From NCBI GenBank assembly GCA_030430155.1, contig JAUIFV010000006.1:1-64000 (forward strand): DNA of 64,000 nucleotides. The letters run 5' to 3'. Below are positions 35,179-44,144 of the stretch, in pieces. The translations under genes were made by a program, and so were the position numbers. Position 1 is the first letter of the stretch, and the number at the start of each line of letters is the position of its first letter. A model generated the notes under the pieces. It was not told the DNA's origin. It did not search any database and saw only the letters and a list, made by a program, of their open reading frames with translations. This stretch comes from Gammaproteobacteria bacterium. Lineage in GTDB: Bacteria > Pseudomonadota > Gammaproteobacteria > Xanthomonadales > SZUA-5.

Positions 35179-37001
35179 GCTGGCGCCTGCCAATCCTGCA
35201 GCGCAATCACCACCGTGCCGGGACCGGCGTGAGCGCCTACCGCGGGCCCGGTTTCACTGATCCAGGCCGCACTCAGCTTGGGCAGCTCAGCCCGCAGCAG
35301 GCGCAGGCACTGCTCGGCGTCGGCGTGTGCATCGCAATGGCTGACCATCGCCCGCGCCTTGCTCAAGCCCTGCCAGGGTCTGGCCGTGGCACGCACGAAC
35401 TTGTGCAGCGCCGCCTCGCGGCTGCCGAAATGCAGGCCCGCCGGCTTGATCTTGCCACCCCGATTGGCGATGCGAATGCGCGCGTGCAGGGCGCGGGCCA
35501 CCGGGACGGTCCAGCCCGGCATGCGTCCGCCGCGAGCGCCATAGCTCAAGTCCTCGACCAGCGCATAGGTGCGGGTGCGCGGCATCATCGCCTGCACCGC
35601 CGCGACGATGGCCGGAGCATCCAGGCCGCGCTGCGCCGCTTCGGCGGCGTACATCGCCAGCAGCGCCTGTCCTGATGACACGTTTAATGAGTCGATGGGA
35701 GTGATGCGTGGCGTAAAGGACTTGGCCGCCAGCAGCGCCGCCTGATAGGTGCCGGACAGTCGGCTGGAGATGTGCACGCTGACCACGCCCTGATGGTGGT
35801 CATCGAGCAGTTCGAACTGGCGGCGGAAATCGATCGCGGGCGGCTGTGAGGTTCGCGGTACCTCCCCGCCGCGCATCCGCGCGTAGAGCTCGGCCGGGCG
35901 CATGGTGATCTTGTCCAGATAGTCCTCTTCACCGAATCCCACCCGCACTGGCACCACCAGGATGCCCAGTCGCTGACATTCGCTCTCGGGCAGATCGGCT
36001 GCCGAGTCGGTGACCACCGCGATCTTGGTCAAACGCTGGCGGGCACGCTGCTGTGCGCGCATGTCGTCGGCCTTGCGCGCGCTGACCCTGCCCAGCGGTA
36101 GCAGCGCGTCGAACAATTCGCCGGGCTGATCCAGATGCGCATGCAGCCGCAGCTTGTCACCGCCGCCGACCACCACCAGCGAATCCATGGCCAGATCGGC
36201 GATCAGCTTGCGGGCGGCCGCCGGATCCAGATCGCTGCCTTCCACCACGCACTCGGTGCAGTAGCGGTACTCGCTATCGGCGTGCATCTCTGGCAGGGGC
36301 GTCAGCGTCTCGGCGGCGGCCGCGTTGGCGGCGCTGTCAACCGCCTTGCGGCCGCGATCCACGTAGTCATTGACCCCCTGCAGGAAATCCACGAAGCCCT
36401 GCGCGCCGGCGTCGACCACCCCGGCTCGGCGCAGCACGGCCAGCTGATCCGGGGTATGCGCCAGCGAAGCCTGGGCCGAGCGCAGCGCATCGCTAAGGAG
36501 CACGCGCAGATCGCGAACGCCGCGATCCACCGACTGCTGCAGCGCCTCGGCGTAGTCGGTAATCACGCTAAGCACGGTGCCTTCGCGTGGCTCGGCGATC
36601 GCCGCGCGGGCTTGGCCGGCGGCATGCCGAGCGGCCTTGGCCAGCGTCACCGCGCCCAGCCGCGCTTGGTCCTTGCAGGCCTGCGCCAGACCGTGGAAGA
36701 ACTGCGCGACGATCGCGCCGGAGTTGCCACGTGCACCGTCCAGCGTGACCTGCGCCGCCACCGCCAAGACCGCATCGGAACCGGCCGCGCGCAGCGGTGC
36801 GATCCCGTCTATCAATGCCTCCATGGTGAAGGCCAGGTTGGTGCCGGTGTCGCCGTCGGCAACCGGGAAAACGTTGATTCGATTCAGCCGCTCGCGATCG
36901 CGCTGCACCTTACGCGCACCAGCGATCAAGGCGCGACGCAGCGCCCAACCGCTGACGTCGGGCAAAGGGGCGAGCGCATTGGCGGTCGGGGCAATGCTCA
37001 T
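35175..37001 (-). CDS. FakA-FakB-like fusion (DhaL/DAK2 domain plus DegV domain)
   Basis: 608 residues, two enzymes in one chain. Residues 10-205: DhaL kinase domain with RINVFPVADGDTGTNLAFTM, DGARGNSGAIVAQFFHG and AGVVDAGAQGFVDFL. Residues 240-320: FakA middle-type region (YRYCTECVVEG, LRLHAHLDQPG). Residues 324-600: DegV/FakB fatty-acid-binding domain (KIAVVTDSAADLP, VPRTSQPPAIDF, SVHISSRLSGTYQAALLAA). By family it would bind a fatty acid in the DegV part and phosphorylate it. ATG 37001 starts at the conserved region; the longer ORF (37238) is unsupported. First gene of the plsY-birA-coaX operon. Confidence 0.88.
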   Translation of the reverse strand: MSIAPTANALAPLPDVSGWALRRALIAGARKVQRDRERLNRINVFPVADGDTGTNLAFTMEALIDGIAPLRAAGSDAVLAVAAQVTLDGARGNSGAIVAQFFHGLAQACKDQARLGAVTLAKAARHAAGQARAAIAEPREGTVLSVITDYAEALQQSVDRGVRDLRVLLSDALRSAQASLAHTPDQLAVLRRAGVVDAGAQGFVDFLQGVNDYVDRGRKAVDSAANAAAAETLTPLPEMHADSEYRYCTECVVEGSDLDPAAARKLIADLAMDSLVVVGGGDKLRLHAHLDQPGELFDALLPLGRVSARKADDMRAQQRARQRLTKIAVVTDSAADLPESECQRLGILVVPVRVGFGEEDYLDKITMRPAELYARMRGGEVPRTSQPPAIDFRRQFELLDDHHQGVVSVHISSRLSGTYQAALLAAKSFTPRITPIDSLNVSSGQALLAMYAAEAAQRGLDAPAIVAAVQAMMPRTRTYALVEDLSYGARGGRMPGWTVPVARALHARIRIANRGGKIKPAGLHFGSREAALHKFVRATARPWQGLSKARAMVSHCDAHADAEQCLRLLRAELPKLSAAWISETGPAVGAHAGPGTVVIALQDWQAPA

Positions 37002-37281
37002 GCGGCGGTCGGCACCGGATGCAGCGAAGGGGTGAGTGTAACCAAGCGGCGGCGTGAGTCCCTCGCCCGATGGCGTCTTCGTCTTGTAAAAAAGTGGACT
37101 GCGCACACCAATGCATTGCCGCAGCGGTTGCGGGGTCGGACCGGTGAAGCCTTGGTGAAATAGGCCAGTGTTCGGCGCGAGTGTACGGTTGTCCGCGAGC
37201 GGACACCCGTACAGTCCTTGGCTACTCAATAGAAACAATCACTTAGCGCAGTGAATCGCTGGCATGAGACATGCATGACTT

Positions 37282-37512
37282 ATGGCAATCTCGAATGGGG
37301 CAGTCGCTGTGACCAAGTTCAAGTTCAAACTGGGTGTGGGTTTGCTGGCAGCCTTCGGCGCCGTGGGCGCCCTGGCCTTGACCGACTTGTCCCCGGCGGT
37401 CGACTCGGCGAAGCTGCTGTCGGGCTGTCTGGATACGCCAGCGGCTAGCGCCTCCAGCGGCGAAAGCGGCTCCAGCAACTGGCAGTCCTTCCTGCCCGGG
37501 ATGCTCAAGTAG
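37282..37512 (+). CDS. Small exported/membrane protein of unknown function
   Basis: 76 residues. A lysine-rich N-terminus (TKFKFK) precedes one hydrophobic segment (LGVGLLAAFGAVGALAL) that could be a signal peptide or anchor, then a short Ser/Gly-rich tail (ASSGESGSSNW) with one cysteine. No family recognised. A GTG start at 37309 would give a cleaner signal. It lies just upstream of the hutD-like gene, in a 280-base space after the divergent Fak-like operon. Confidence 0.45.
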   Translation: MAISNGAVAVTKFKFKLGVGLLAAFGAVGALALTDLSPAVDSAKLLSGCLDTPAASASSGESGSSNWQSFLPGMLK

Positions 37513-37538
37513 TACCCCTTGGCGCGACAGCGGACTCG

Positions 37539-38087
37539 GTGACTCCGACCCTGCTGCCTAAAACCGACCAGGCCACCGTGGCCTGGAAGAACGGCGGCGG
37601 TCAGACCCGCCAGCTGCTGTGCTGGCCCAAGCAAGGCGATGGCAGCGATTTTCGCTGGCGACTGTCAGTGGCGCGCATCGACCGCGACGGTCCCTTCTCG
37701 GCCTTTCCTGGCTACCAACGCTGCCTGATTCTGCTCGATGGCGCCGGCATGGCGCTGCGCTTTGCCAGCGGTGATGTCCGCGTTGACGCTGAGCAACCAC
37801 GGATCGATTTCGATGGCGCGCAGGCGCCGGGCTGCAGGCTGCTGGACGGCCCCACCAGCGATTTCAACCTGATCATCAGGGACGCTGACTACTACAGCGT
37901 GGAAACCATCGAGCTGGACGGTAACTGGTCCGCCAGCGTCGAGTCCGGGCACTTGTTGGCGCTTTATCTGTGCAGCGGCCAGGCCAGCTGTGCCGAGGGC
38001 GCGCTCAATGCCGGTGACCTGTACTACGGCAGCGCGCTGCGGCTTACAGGCAGCGGCCAGGCCCTGGTATTGCGACTGCCGATGTAG
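37539..38087 (+). CDS. HutD family protein
   Basis: 182 residues of the HutD/Ves cupin-like family. Signature segments: ATVAWKNGGGQTRQLLCWP, FRWRLSVARIDRDGPFSAFPGYQR, LILLDGAGMAL and SDFNLIIRD. The family is often linked to histidine utilisation but its molecular role is not settled, and no other hut genes are visible here. The start is GTG 37539, 26 bases after the preceding small gene, so co-transcription is possible. Normal length; double-stranded beta-barrel expected. Confidence 0.88.
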   Translation: MTPTLLPKTDQATVAWKNGGGQTRQLLCWPKQGDGSDFRWRLSVARIDRDGPFSAFPGYQRCLILLDGAGMALRFASGDVRVDAEQPRIDFDGAQAPGCRLLDGPTSDFNLIIRDADYYSVETIELDGNWSASVESGHLLALYLCSGQASCAEGALNAGDLYYGSALRLTGSGQALVLRLPM

Positions 38088-38096
38088 CCCGCGCAC

Positions 38097-39029
38097 CTAT
38101 GTTTTGCGCCGCCGCGCCGCCAGACTGGCGGTGATCGAGCCGCCGACCACCAGCAGCGCACCGATCGCTCCCAGCCAGCCAATCTGCTCTTCCGGTACCT
38201 GGCCGGGGAAAGCCAGGGCCAGGGCAGCGCCGAAGGCCAGGGTGGAGATGGGCGTCAAGGCCAAAATGGCGCTGACCCGCGAGGCCTCCCAGTGATTCAG
38301 CGCTTCGGCAAAGCAGCCGTAGGCGCCCAGGGTGTTCAATGAGCAATAGGCGATCGCCAGCCAGTGCCAGGCATCGACCTGCGCAAGCGCGCCCGGTGTG
38401 GCGGTAGGCAGCAGCACGATGCTGGCCACCACGTAAATGAAGCCCATCACCTGCTGCGGCTTGAACTGGCCCAGCAGCTGTTTCTGCGCCAGTGCGTAGA
38501 TCGCCCATAGCAGCGCGCCCAGAGCGATCAGCAGCGCACCGATGCCGTAGCTGTGCACGTCGCCGGCGCGGCCGCGCTGCTCGGCGAAGAACACCAGCAG
38601 GCCGATGACGATGACCACGAATCCGCCCAGCTGCGCCCGCAGCAGCTGTTCCTTGAATATCACCACCCCGCCTACCGCCAGCAGTAGCGGCGCGGACTGG
38701 ATCAGTATCTGCGCATTGCCCGGCGTAATCCGCGCCAGACCCAGCAGATAGGCCAGATAGTTGCCGATCAAACCGGCGCTGGCGATGGCCAACAGCAGCC
38801 AGCTGCCCTTGCCTAGACCAACGAATCCGCGCCAGCGTCCGCTGGCCAGTATCCAGCTGCCGACGATCAGCGCGGCGACCAAAAAGCGCAGCCAGGTCAG
38901 AGTCCAGGCGTCGATCTGCTGCAGCGAGATCTTCAGCGCCAGCGGCAGCGTCGCCCAAAAGCCCACGGTGGCCAGAGCCAAGCCCAAGCCCAGGCGCCAG
39001 CGGCCGCTGGTGGTGTGGAGCGTGGCCAT
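38097..39029 (-). CDS. EamA/DMT-family transporter
   Basis: 310 residues with about ten hydrophobic helices in two EamA repeats (residues 10-145 and 160-300). Examples: LATVGFWATLPLALKISLQQ and ALIALGALLWAIYALAQKQLLG. The LGAYGCFAEALNHWEASRVSAILALTPI segment is the conserved second-repeat end. ATG 39029 gives a normal N-terminus. Members export or import small metabolites; the substrate is unknown. Convergent with hutD (9-base gap) and downstream of the M28 peptidase gene on the same strand. Confidence 0.88.
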   Translation of the reverse strand: MATLHTTSGRWRLGLGLALATVGFWATLPLALKISLQQIDAWTLTWLRFLVAALIVGSWILASGRWRGFVGLGKGSWLLLAIASAGLIGNYLAYLLGLARITPGNAQILIQSAPLLLAVGGVVIFKEQLLRAQLGGFVVIVIGLLVFFAEQRGRAGDVHSYGIGALLIALGALLWAIYALAQKQLLGQFKPQQVMGFIYVVASIVLLPTATPGALAQVDAWHWLAIAYCSLNTLGAYGCFAEALNHWEASRVSAILALTPISTLAFGAALALAFPGQVPEEQIGWLGAIGALLVVGGSITASLAARRRKT

Positions 39030-39080
39030 GGGCGTCTCCGCGAATCCTTCGTTCTGGCTCCGATGATGCCGCAAACAACA

Positions 39081-39158
39081 GGGCCCAGGGCCCAGGGCTC
39101 AGGGCCCGGATGTCGGGCGCTGCTCCTGGGCCCTGGGCCCTTCCATTCTGGGCCCTGG
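39081..39158. repeat. GGGCNNA heptad array pair
   Basis: Forward units GGGCCCA x2, GGGCTCA, GGGCCC, a short loop (GGATGTCGGGCGCTGCTCC), then inverted TGGGCCC units ending at the stop codon of the minus-strand M28 gene. A compact hairpin. Confidence 0.92.
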
Positions 39159-40871
39159 CTACTTGGTTGCCATCATCTCATCCCGCCGCGCCTTGAACTC
39201 CGAGCCTTCCAGCCACTGCGGCCAGCCGTCGGAGTCGGCGACGCGTTTGCCGACCGCGTAGAGCAGCTGCACGTCCTGGGCCATGCCGCGCAAATCCCAG
39301 TCCGCCGAGTACTCGTCGGCCGGCTTGTGATAGCGGTTGGTCACGTAGTCCACCGCCTGGGCACTGCCGTACTCCTTGCCTTTTTCGACATGGTCGATGC
39401 CACCCTTGGCGTATAGCGCCGGCACGCCCACTTTGGCGAAGTTGAAGTGATCAGAGCGGAAATAGAAGCCGTTTTCCGGGGTCGGCTCCTGCACGATCAT
39501 GCGGTCCTGCGCCTGCGCCGCGTCGGCCAAAACGTTCTCCAACTCCGAGCTGCCAAAGCCCACCACCACCACGTCCTTGGTCGGCCCGATCACCGGCAGC
39601 GCGTCCATATTGATGTTGGCCACGGTCTGGGTCAGCGGATAGACCGGGTTCTCGGCATACCAGCGCGAGCCGAGCAGGCCCGATTCCTCCAGGGTCACTG
39701 CGAGGAACAGGATCGAGCGCGCCGGCGGCTCGGGGTCGGACGCGAAGGCTTCGGCCAACTCCAGCAGCGCGGCAACGCCGGTGCCGTTGTCGATGGCGCC
39801 GTTGTAGATGTCGTCGTTGGGGCTGCCAAAGGTGCGGCCCAGGTGGTCCCAGTGCGCGGTGTAGATGATGTACTCATCCGGACGGCTGCTGCCCACCACC
39901 TTGCCCAGCACGTTCTTGCTATCGGCCTTGCGCACCGCGTTCTTGACCTTGCCCGAGGCGCTGGCATTCAGCGCCACAGCTTCGAATTCACGGGTGTCGG
40001 CGGCCTCGCGCAGGGCGTTGAAGTCCAGACCGGCGGCGTCGAACAACCGCACCGCGCTGTCGCGAGTGATCCAGCCGCGCATCGGCACCACCGGGTCGGA
40101 ACCTTCGCCGCGCGGTAGATCGAACTCCGGACCGCTCCAGCCGTTGCGCACCACTTCCCAGCCATAGCTGGCGCCGGCGGTTTCGTGGACGATGATGCAG
40201 GCGCGCGCGCCCTGTCGCGCGCACTCTTCGAACTTATAGGTCCAGCGACCGTAGTAGGTCATCGCCTTGCCCTTAAACAGGCTCTCATCACCGTTGCCGA
40301 AGCCTGGATCGTTGACCAGCACGATCACCGTCTTGTCCTTGGGGTCGATCCCGGCGTAGTCGTTCCACTCGAATTCCGGGGCGACTACGCCGTAGCCGGC
40401 GAAGACCACCTCGCTGTCGCTCATCGCCACTTCCGGATCGAGCAGCGGCGAACCGAGCACGAACTCCTCCAGAGGCTTGAGCTGCATCTCGCTCTCGCCG
40501 ACTTTGAAGGTCAACGGCTCGACGATCTCGCCGCGCACCTCCACCATCGGCACGTCCTGGAACCAGCTGTCGCCGTTGCCCGGAGCCAGTCCCATGCGCT
40601 CAAATTCGGACTGCAGATAGGCCAGGGTGACCGTTTCGCCCTTGCTGCCCGGACCGCGCCCTTCGAAGGCGTCGGAGCTGATCGTTTTGATCTGCGCGGC
40701 CAAATCCTCGACGGTGATTGGCGGATTGGTCTGCGGACTGGCGATCGCGGTCTCAGCTGCGGCGCTCTCGGTGGTTTCCGGTGCGGCCGGCGCCGGCGGT
40801 GGCGGCGCCTCTTCGGCGCATCCCCAAAGAACCAGGCTCAGCGGCAACGCGCCCAGCAACAAACGTTTCAT
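39159..40871 (-). CDS. M28 family zinc aminopeptidase, lipoprotein
   Basis: 570 residues. Signal with lipobox LSLVLWGC, then a Pro/Ala/Glu-rich linker (residues 20-50) as in surface or outer-membrane lipoproteins. A PA domain lies near residues 165-300. The M28 catalytic domain (residues 325-550) shows the two-zinc ligands: TAHWDHLG, GAIDNGTG, LEESGLLGSRWY, NMDALPV and FRSDHFNFAK. ATG 40871 has GGGAGCTG upstream. Cleaves N-terminal residues from peptides outside the cytoplasm. Confidence 0.93.
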   Translation of the reverse strand: MKRLLLGALPLSLVLWGCAEEAPPPPAPAAPETTESAAAETAIASPQTNPPITVEDLAAQIKTISSDAFEGRGPGSKGETVTLAYLQSEFERMGLAPGNGDSWFQDVPMVEVRGEIVEPLTFKVGESEMQLKPLEEFVLGSPLLDPEVAMSDSEVVFAGYGVVAPEFEWNDYAGIDPKDKTVIVLVNDPGFGNGDESLFKGKAMTYYGRWTYKFEECARQGARACIIVHETAGASYGWEVVRNGWSGPEFDLPRGEGSDPVVPMRGWITRDSAVRLFDAAGLDFNALREAADTREFEAVALNASASGKVKNAVRKADSKNVLGKVVGSSRPDEYIIYTAHWDHLGRTFGSPNDDIYNGAIDNGTGVAALLELAEAFASDPEPPARSILFLAVTLEESGLLGSRWYAENPVYPLTQTVANINMDALPVIGPTKDVVVVGFGSSELENVLADAAQAQDRMIVQEPTPENGFYFRSDHFNFAKVGVPALYAKGGIDHVEKGKEYGSAQAVDYVTNRYHKPADEYSADWDLRGMAQDVQLLYAVGKRVADSDGWPQWLEGSEFKARRDEMMATK

Positions 40872-41014
40872 GGTCAGCTCCCTGTGCTCCAAAGCGGCTG
40901 GGGAGCATAGCAAGGCGGCGGCCACGCAATGCGTAACATATTGGGTACCGAACGCCTGATCGCCGCAGGAACTGGCGCAGAACGCGCCCAATTGGCAATT
41001 TGGTCGGTCGGGCT

Positions 41015-41044
41015 TTGCTTGTTGTCAACAACAGTGGCTATAAT
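41015..41044 (+). promoter_or_regulatory. Probable sigma-70 promoter of rpsU
   Basis: TTGCTT, an 18-base spacer and a perfect TATAAT, 61 bases before the rpsU ATG, in a locally AT-richer stretch. Confidence 0.65.
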
Positions 41045-41105
41045 TGCCGGCTCGCTCGTTTGTAGTGAGCGTTTACTATGCCATCAGCACAGATTTGGAG
41101 AGTCC

Positions 41106-41321
41106 ATGCCTAGCGTCAAGGTCCGTGAGAACGAACCCTTTGAGTTCGCCCTGCGCCGCTTCAAGCGTTCCTGCGAGAAAGCCGGCGTTCTGACCGAAGT
41201 CCGTCGCCGCGAGTTCTACGAAAAGCCCACCGCCGAGCGCAAGCGCAAGCTGGCCGCCGCGGTCAAGCGCAACAGCCGCCGGGTCGGTCGCGACGTCACC
41301 AAGCGCAAGCGCCTGTACTGA
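41106..41321 (+). CDS. rpsU: 30S ribosomal protein S21
   Basis: 71 residues, normal length: [35 protein letters not shown] and the basic C-terminal tail KRKRLY. It helps the small subunit engage mRNA. GGAGAG precedes ATG 41106; the track's 40929 start is run-on through the promoter. First gene of rpsU-yqeY. Confidence 0.98.
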   Translation: MPSVKVRENEPFEFALRRFKRSCEKAGVLTEVRRREFYEKPTAERKRKLAAAVKRNSRRVGRDVTKRKRLY

Positions 41322-41355
41322 TTCGCCCCACGGCGAGCACCTTGCGAGCGCCCGC

Positions 41356-41802
41356 ATGACACTCAAGCAACGCCTGCTTGAGGACATGAAGTCCTCAATG
41401 AAATCCGGCGACAAGCCGCGTCTGGCAGTGATCCGCCTGGTCCAGGCGGCGATCAAGCAGCGCGAAGTCGACGAGCGTATCGAACTCGACGACACGCAGG
41501 TGCTGGTGGTGATGGAGAAGATGCTCAAGCAGCGTCGTGACTCCGCCGCACAGTATGAGGCGGCCGGCCGCCAGGACCTGATGGATCAGGAGAACTTCGA
41601 GATCGGCGTGATCGGCGACTACATGCCGCAGCCGCTGAGCGAGTCCGAAGTCGACCAGATCCTCAGCGACTGCATCGCCGAATCCGGCGCCACCGAGGCG
41701 CGCGACATGGGCAAAGTGATGGCCCTGCTCAAACCGCGCGTCGCCGGCCGAGCCGACATGCAGGCCCTGGCCGGCAAGGTCAAGGCCAGACTGGGCGGCT
41801 GA
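41356..41802 (+). CDS. GatB/YqeY domain protein
   Basis: 148 residues of the YqeY family: LKQRLLEDMKSSMKSGDKPRLAVIRL, YEAAGRQDLMDQENFEIGVIGDYMPQPLSE and GKVMALLKPRVAGRADM. This all-helical domain resembles the tRNA-binding tail of GatB, but the role of the stand-alone protein is not established. It lies between rpsU and dnaG as in many gammaproteobacteria and is followed by a terminator. Confidence 0.93.
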   Translation: MTLKQRLLEDMKSSMKSGDKPRLAVIRLVQAAIKQREVDERIELDDTQVLVVMEKMLKQRRDSAAQYEAAGRQDLMDQENFEIGVIGDYMPQPLSESEVDQILSDCIAESGATEARDMGKVMALLKPRVAGRADMQALAGKVKARLGG

Positions 41803-41831
41803 AGCCGCAGTCTCGCAAACGTTAGTACCGA

Positions 41832-41861
41832 CGCCCCGCAGCGTGAGCCGCGGGGCGTTTT
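41832..41861 (+). terminator. Rho-independent terminator after yqeY
   Basis: CGCCCCGC and GCGGGGCG form an 8-bp stem with a 10-base loop, followed by TTTTCTTT. It separates rpsU-yqeY transcription from dnaG. Confidence 0.88.
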
Positions 41862-41963
41862 CTTTGGCGCCTTGCCTGGTCGTCAGCCCAAACGGGCCTC
41901 AATGATGTCGATTCGCCGGCAGATGCGCGAAGCGGCGGTTTCCTCGCCGGCATCGGAGCTGTC

Positions 41964-42066
41964 GATGATGCGGTTCGCTGCGCTCACCACATCCTACGCG
42001 CGGCATGACGCCTCCTCGTTGCAGCCAGAGCAGCCGAGTAGGATGCGGTGAGGAACGAACCGCGTC
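41964..42066. repeat. REP-like inverted repeat, copy 1
   Basis: GATGCGGTTCGCTGCGCTCACCACATCCTACGCG, a spacer, then GTAGGATGCGGTGAGGAACGAACCGCGTC in inverted orientation (quoted in outline; arms are about 30 bases). The same word pair occurs at 58691-58788. It lies in the 409-base yqeY-dnaG gap, which otherwise holds the terminator and a heptad array. Confidence 0.8.
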
Positions 42067-42151
42067 GGTCGCGGTGCAGTCCCCGACCCCCCCCCAGGTT
42101 GCAATCCCCATGCCCTGACCGTGCATACCCGCGGCATTATTCTTGGCTTTT

Positions 42152-42183
42152 CCTCAGCCCTCAGCCCTCAGCCCTCAGCCCTG
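42152..42183. repeat. CTCAGCC/GGGCTGA heptad array upstream of dnaG
   Basis: Four tandem CTCAGCC-phase heptads; the minus strand reads GGGCTGA repeated, a member of the GGGCNNA family. Ends 28 bases before the dnaG ATG. Confidence 0.9.
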
Positions 42184-42211
42184 GCTCCACCAAACCAGTC
42201 ATAATCCCGCC

Positions 42212-43960
42212 ATGAGCGGCCGCATCCCCCAGACCTTCATCGACGACCTGCTGGCACGCGTGGATATCGTCGATGTGGTCGGTCAGCGTATCCAGCTCAA
42301 GCGCGCGGGCAAGGAGTTTCAGGCCCGCTGCCCCTTCCACGACGAGCGCACGCCGTCGTTTACGGTGGTGCCGCACAAGCAGTTCTACCACTGCTTCGGC
42401 TGCGGCGCGCACGGTACCGCGCTGGGCTTTTTGATGCAGTACGACGGCCTGGAGTTCGTCGACGCGGTGGAAACGCTGGCCGGGCAGCTGGGCATGCCGG
42501 TGCCGGAGCTGAGCCAGGCTCGCGATCGCGGGACCGAGGAACTCTATGCCCTACTGGCCGAGACCAGCGGCTATTTTCGTCAGCAGCTCAAGTCCAGCAG
42601 CACCGCGCAGGGCTATCTGCAGCGGCGCGGCATAAGTGACGAGATTGCCGAGCAGTTCGGGCTCGGCTACGCGCCGCCAGGCTGGGACAATCTGCTCAAG
42701 CGTTTTGGTCAGAGTGGCAAAGGCAGTCGATTGCTCGGCGCGGCGGGATTGCTCAGCCAGGGCGATCGCGGCCAGTACGACAAGTTTCGCGACCGTCTGA
42801 TGTTTCCCATCCACGATCGCCGCGGCCGGGTCATCGCCTACGGCGGTCGGGTCATGGGTGACGATCAGCCAAAGTACTTGAACTCACCCGAAACGGCCGT
42901 TTTCCACAAGGGCGAGACCCTCTACGGGTTGTTTCAGGCGCGCCAGCGCCGCGGCGGGCTGGATCGGCTGATCGTTGTCGAGGGCTATATGGACGTGCTG
43001 GCACTGGTCCAGCACGGCTTCAGCGAGGCCGTCGCCACCCTGGGCACGGCGACTACCCGTTCCCACGCCGAGCTGCTGTTTAGGCAGGCCGGCGATGTGG
43101 TGTTCTGTTTCGACGGTGATCGTGCCGGACGCGAAGCGGCCTGGCGAGCGCTGGAATCGGTACTGCCACGGCTCACAGACGGTCGCCAGGCCAGCTTTCT
43201 GTTCCTGCCTGACGGCGAGGATCCCGATAGCCTGCTCGTCGCGCAGGGCGCCAGCGGTTTCGAAAGCCAGCTAGGTCAAGCCGTGCCGCTGAGCGAGTAT
43301 TTCTTCCAGACCCTGGCCAAGGACGCAAGACTGGACACGGTAGACGGCCGCGCCCGGCTCGCCGAGCGCTGCAAGCCGCTGATCGCGCAGATTCCGGACA
43401 GCCCATTCCGAGATCTGATGGAGGCAGAGCTGGCTCGTCGTGCCGGGCTGCCCAAGCCGGTGCAACCGCTGCCCCAGCAGGCCTCGGCAGCGGCGCCGCG
43501 GCGGCTGGATCGCCGAGCCGGACAGCGCCGCGTGCAGCGCACGCCGGTGCGCGCCATGATCAGTCTGCTGCTCACCGAGCCGCAGCTGGCGCGGCGGCTG
43601 AGCACGCCGATTCCGTTTGCCGAACTGCAGTTGCCTGGGGTCGATCTGCTGCTGCGGCTGATTGCACGGCTGCGCGACTCAGCGGCTTCGGCCGGCGTCG
43701 TGATCGAATCCTGGCCGGATGAAGCCGAGGGCGTGGCGCTGCGCCGCCTGGCGGAGGTCGAACTGCCCGGCGAGCGGGAGGATTGGGAAAACGCCTTCGA
43801 CGAGTTCGTGCAGCGGCTGGTGGAGAAGCAGCGCCGAGAGCGTCGCGCCGAACTACCGACGCAGCTGGATCAGATCAGCGATGAGGATCGCCGCCGTTAT
43901 CTGCAGCACTTGGCGAAAAAGGCCGAAGCGGCGCGGGGCGACCAAGCCGGCGAGGACTAG
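42212..43960 (+). CDS. dnaG: DNA primase DnaG
   Basis: 582 residues. Zinc-binding domain: CPFHDERTPSFTVVPHKQFYHCFGCGAHG. Catalytic core with RDRLMFPIHDRRGRVIAYGGR, the TOPRIM acidic motif VVEGYMDVLAL and FCFDGDRAGREAAWRALE. A C-terminal helicase-interaction region follows. ATG 42212 (MSGRIPQTFIDDLLARVDIV) is the conserved start; the track's 42143 start would translate the heptad array. It makes RNA primers for replication. rpoD, the usual next gene, is absent: a MITE-like element starts at this gene's stop codon. Confidence 0.97.
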   Translation: MSGRIPQTFIDDLLARVDIVDVVGQRIQLKRAGKEFQARCPFHDERTPSFTVVPHKQFYHCFGCGAHGTALGFLMQYDGLEFVDAVETLAGQLGMPVPELSQARDRGTEELYALLAETSGYFRQQLKSSSTAQGYLQRRGISDEIAEQFGLGYAPPGWDNLLKRFGQSGKGSRLLGAAGLLSQGDRGQYDKFRDRLMFPIHDRRGRVIAYGGRVMGDDQPKYLNSPETAVFHKGETLYGLFQARQRRGGLDRLIVVEGYMDVLALVQHGFSEAVATLGTATTRSHAELLFRQAGDVVFCFDGDRAGREAAWRALESVLPRLTDGRQASFLFLPDGEDPDSLLVAQGASGFESQLGQAVPLSEYFFQTLAKDARLDTVDGRARLAERCKPLIAQIPDSPFRDLMEAELARRAGLPKPVQPLPQQASAAAPRRLDRRAGQRRVQRTPVRAMISLLLTEPQLARRLSTPIPFAELQLPGVDLLLRLIARLRDSAASAGVVIESWPDEAEGVALRRLAEVELPGEREDWENAFDEFVQRLVEKQRRERRAELPTQLDQISDEDRRRYLQHLAKKAEAARGDQAGED

Positions 43961-44139
43961 GCCCGTGGTTTCATGAGTGTTCGTAGCGAGGGCGTCGGAG
44001 AGCCGCTGTGGTGCGGTCCGCGGATGCGGAGATCGATGAAGGCGTACTTGAACAGTACGTTGAGTCGATAGCAAGGAGCAGATCGCGCCACAGCGGCTCA
44101 TCGGCGACCGCAGTAGAAGACTCATGAAACTACCGGCTA
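43958..44139. mobile_element. MITE-like element C, copy 2
   Basis: About 182 bases with imperfect terminal repeats (TTTCATGA/TCATGAAA cores) and the shared interior GAGCCGCTGTGG ... CCACAGCGGCTC with central CGTACTTGAACAGTACG. Its first bases coincide with the dnaG TAG stop and it ends 5 bases before the stop of the convergent nuclease gene. Confidence 0.88.
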
Positions 44140-44144
44140 CTCGC

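Noticed and set aside
37002-37238. N-terminal extension of the Fak-like fusion
   Set aside because: No ribosome-binding site and no family similarity; the conserved part begins at ATG 37001.
39081-39158. Heptad hairpins as ordinary rho-independent terminators
   Set aside because: No T-run follows the stems, unlike the clear terminator after yqeY; a termination role remains possible but unproven.
42143-42211. Upstream start for dnaG (MAFPQPSALSPQ)
   Set aside because: It would translate the CTCAGCC heptad array; the conserved DnaG N-terminus begins at 42212.
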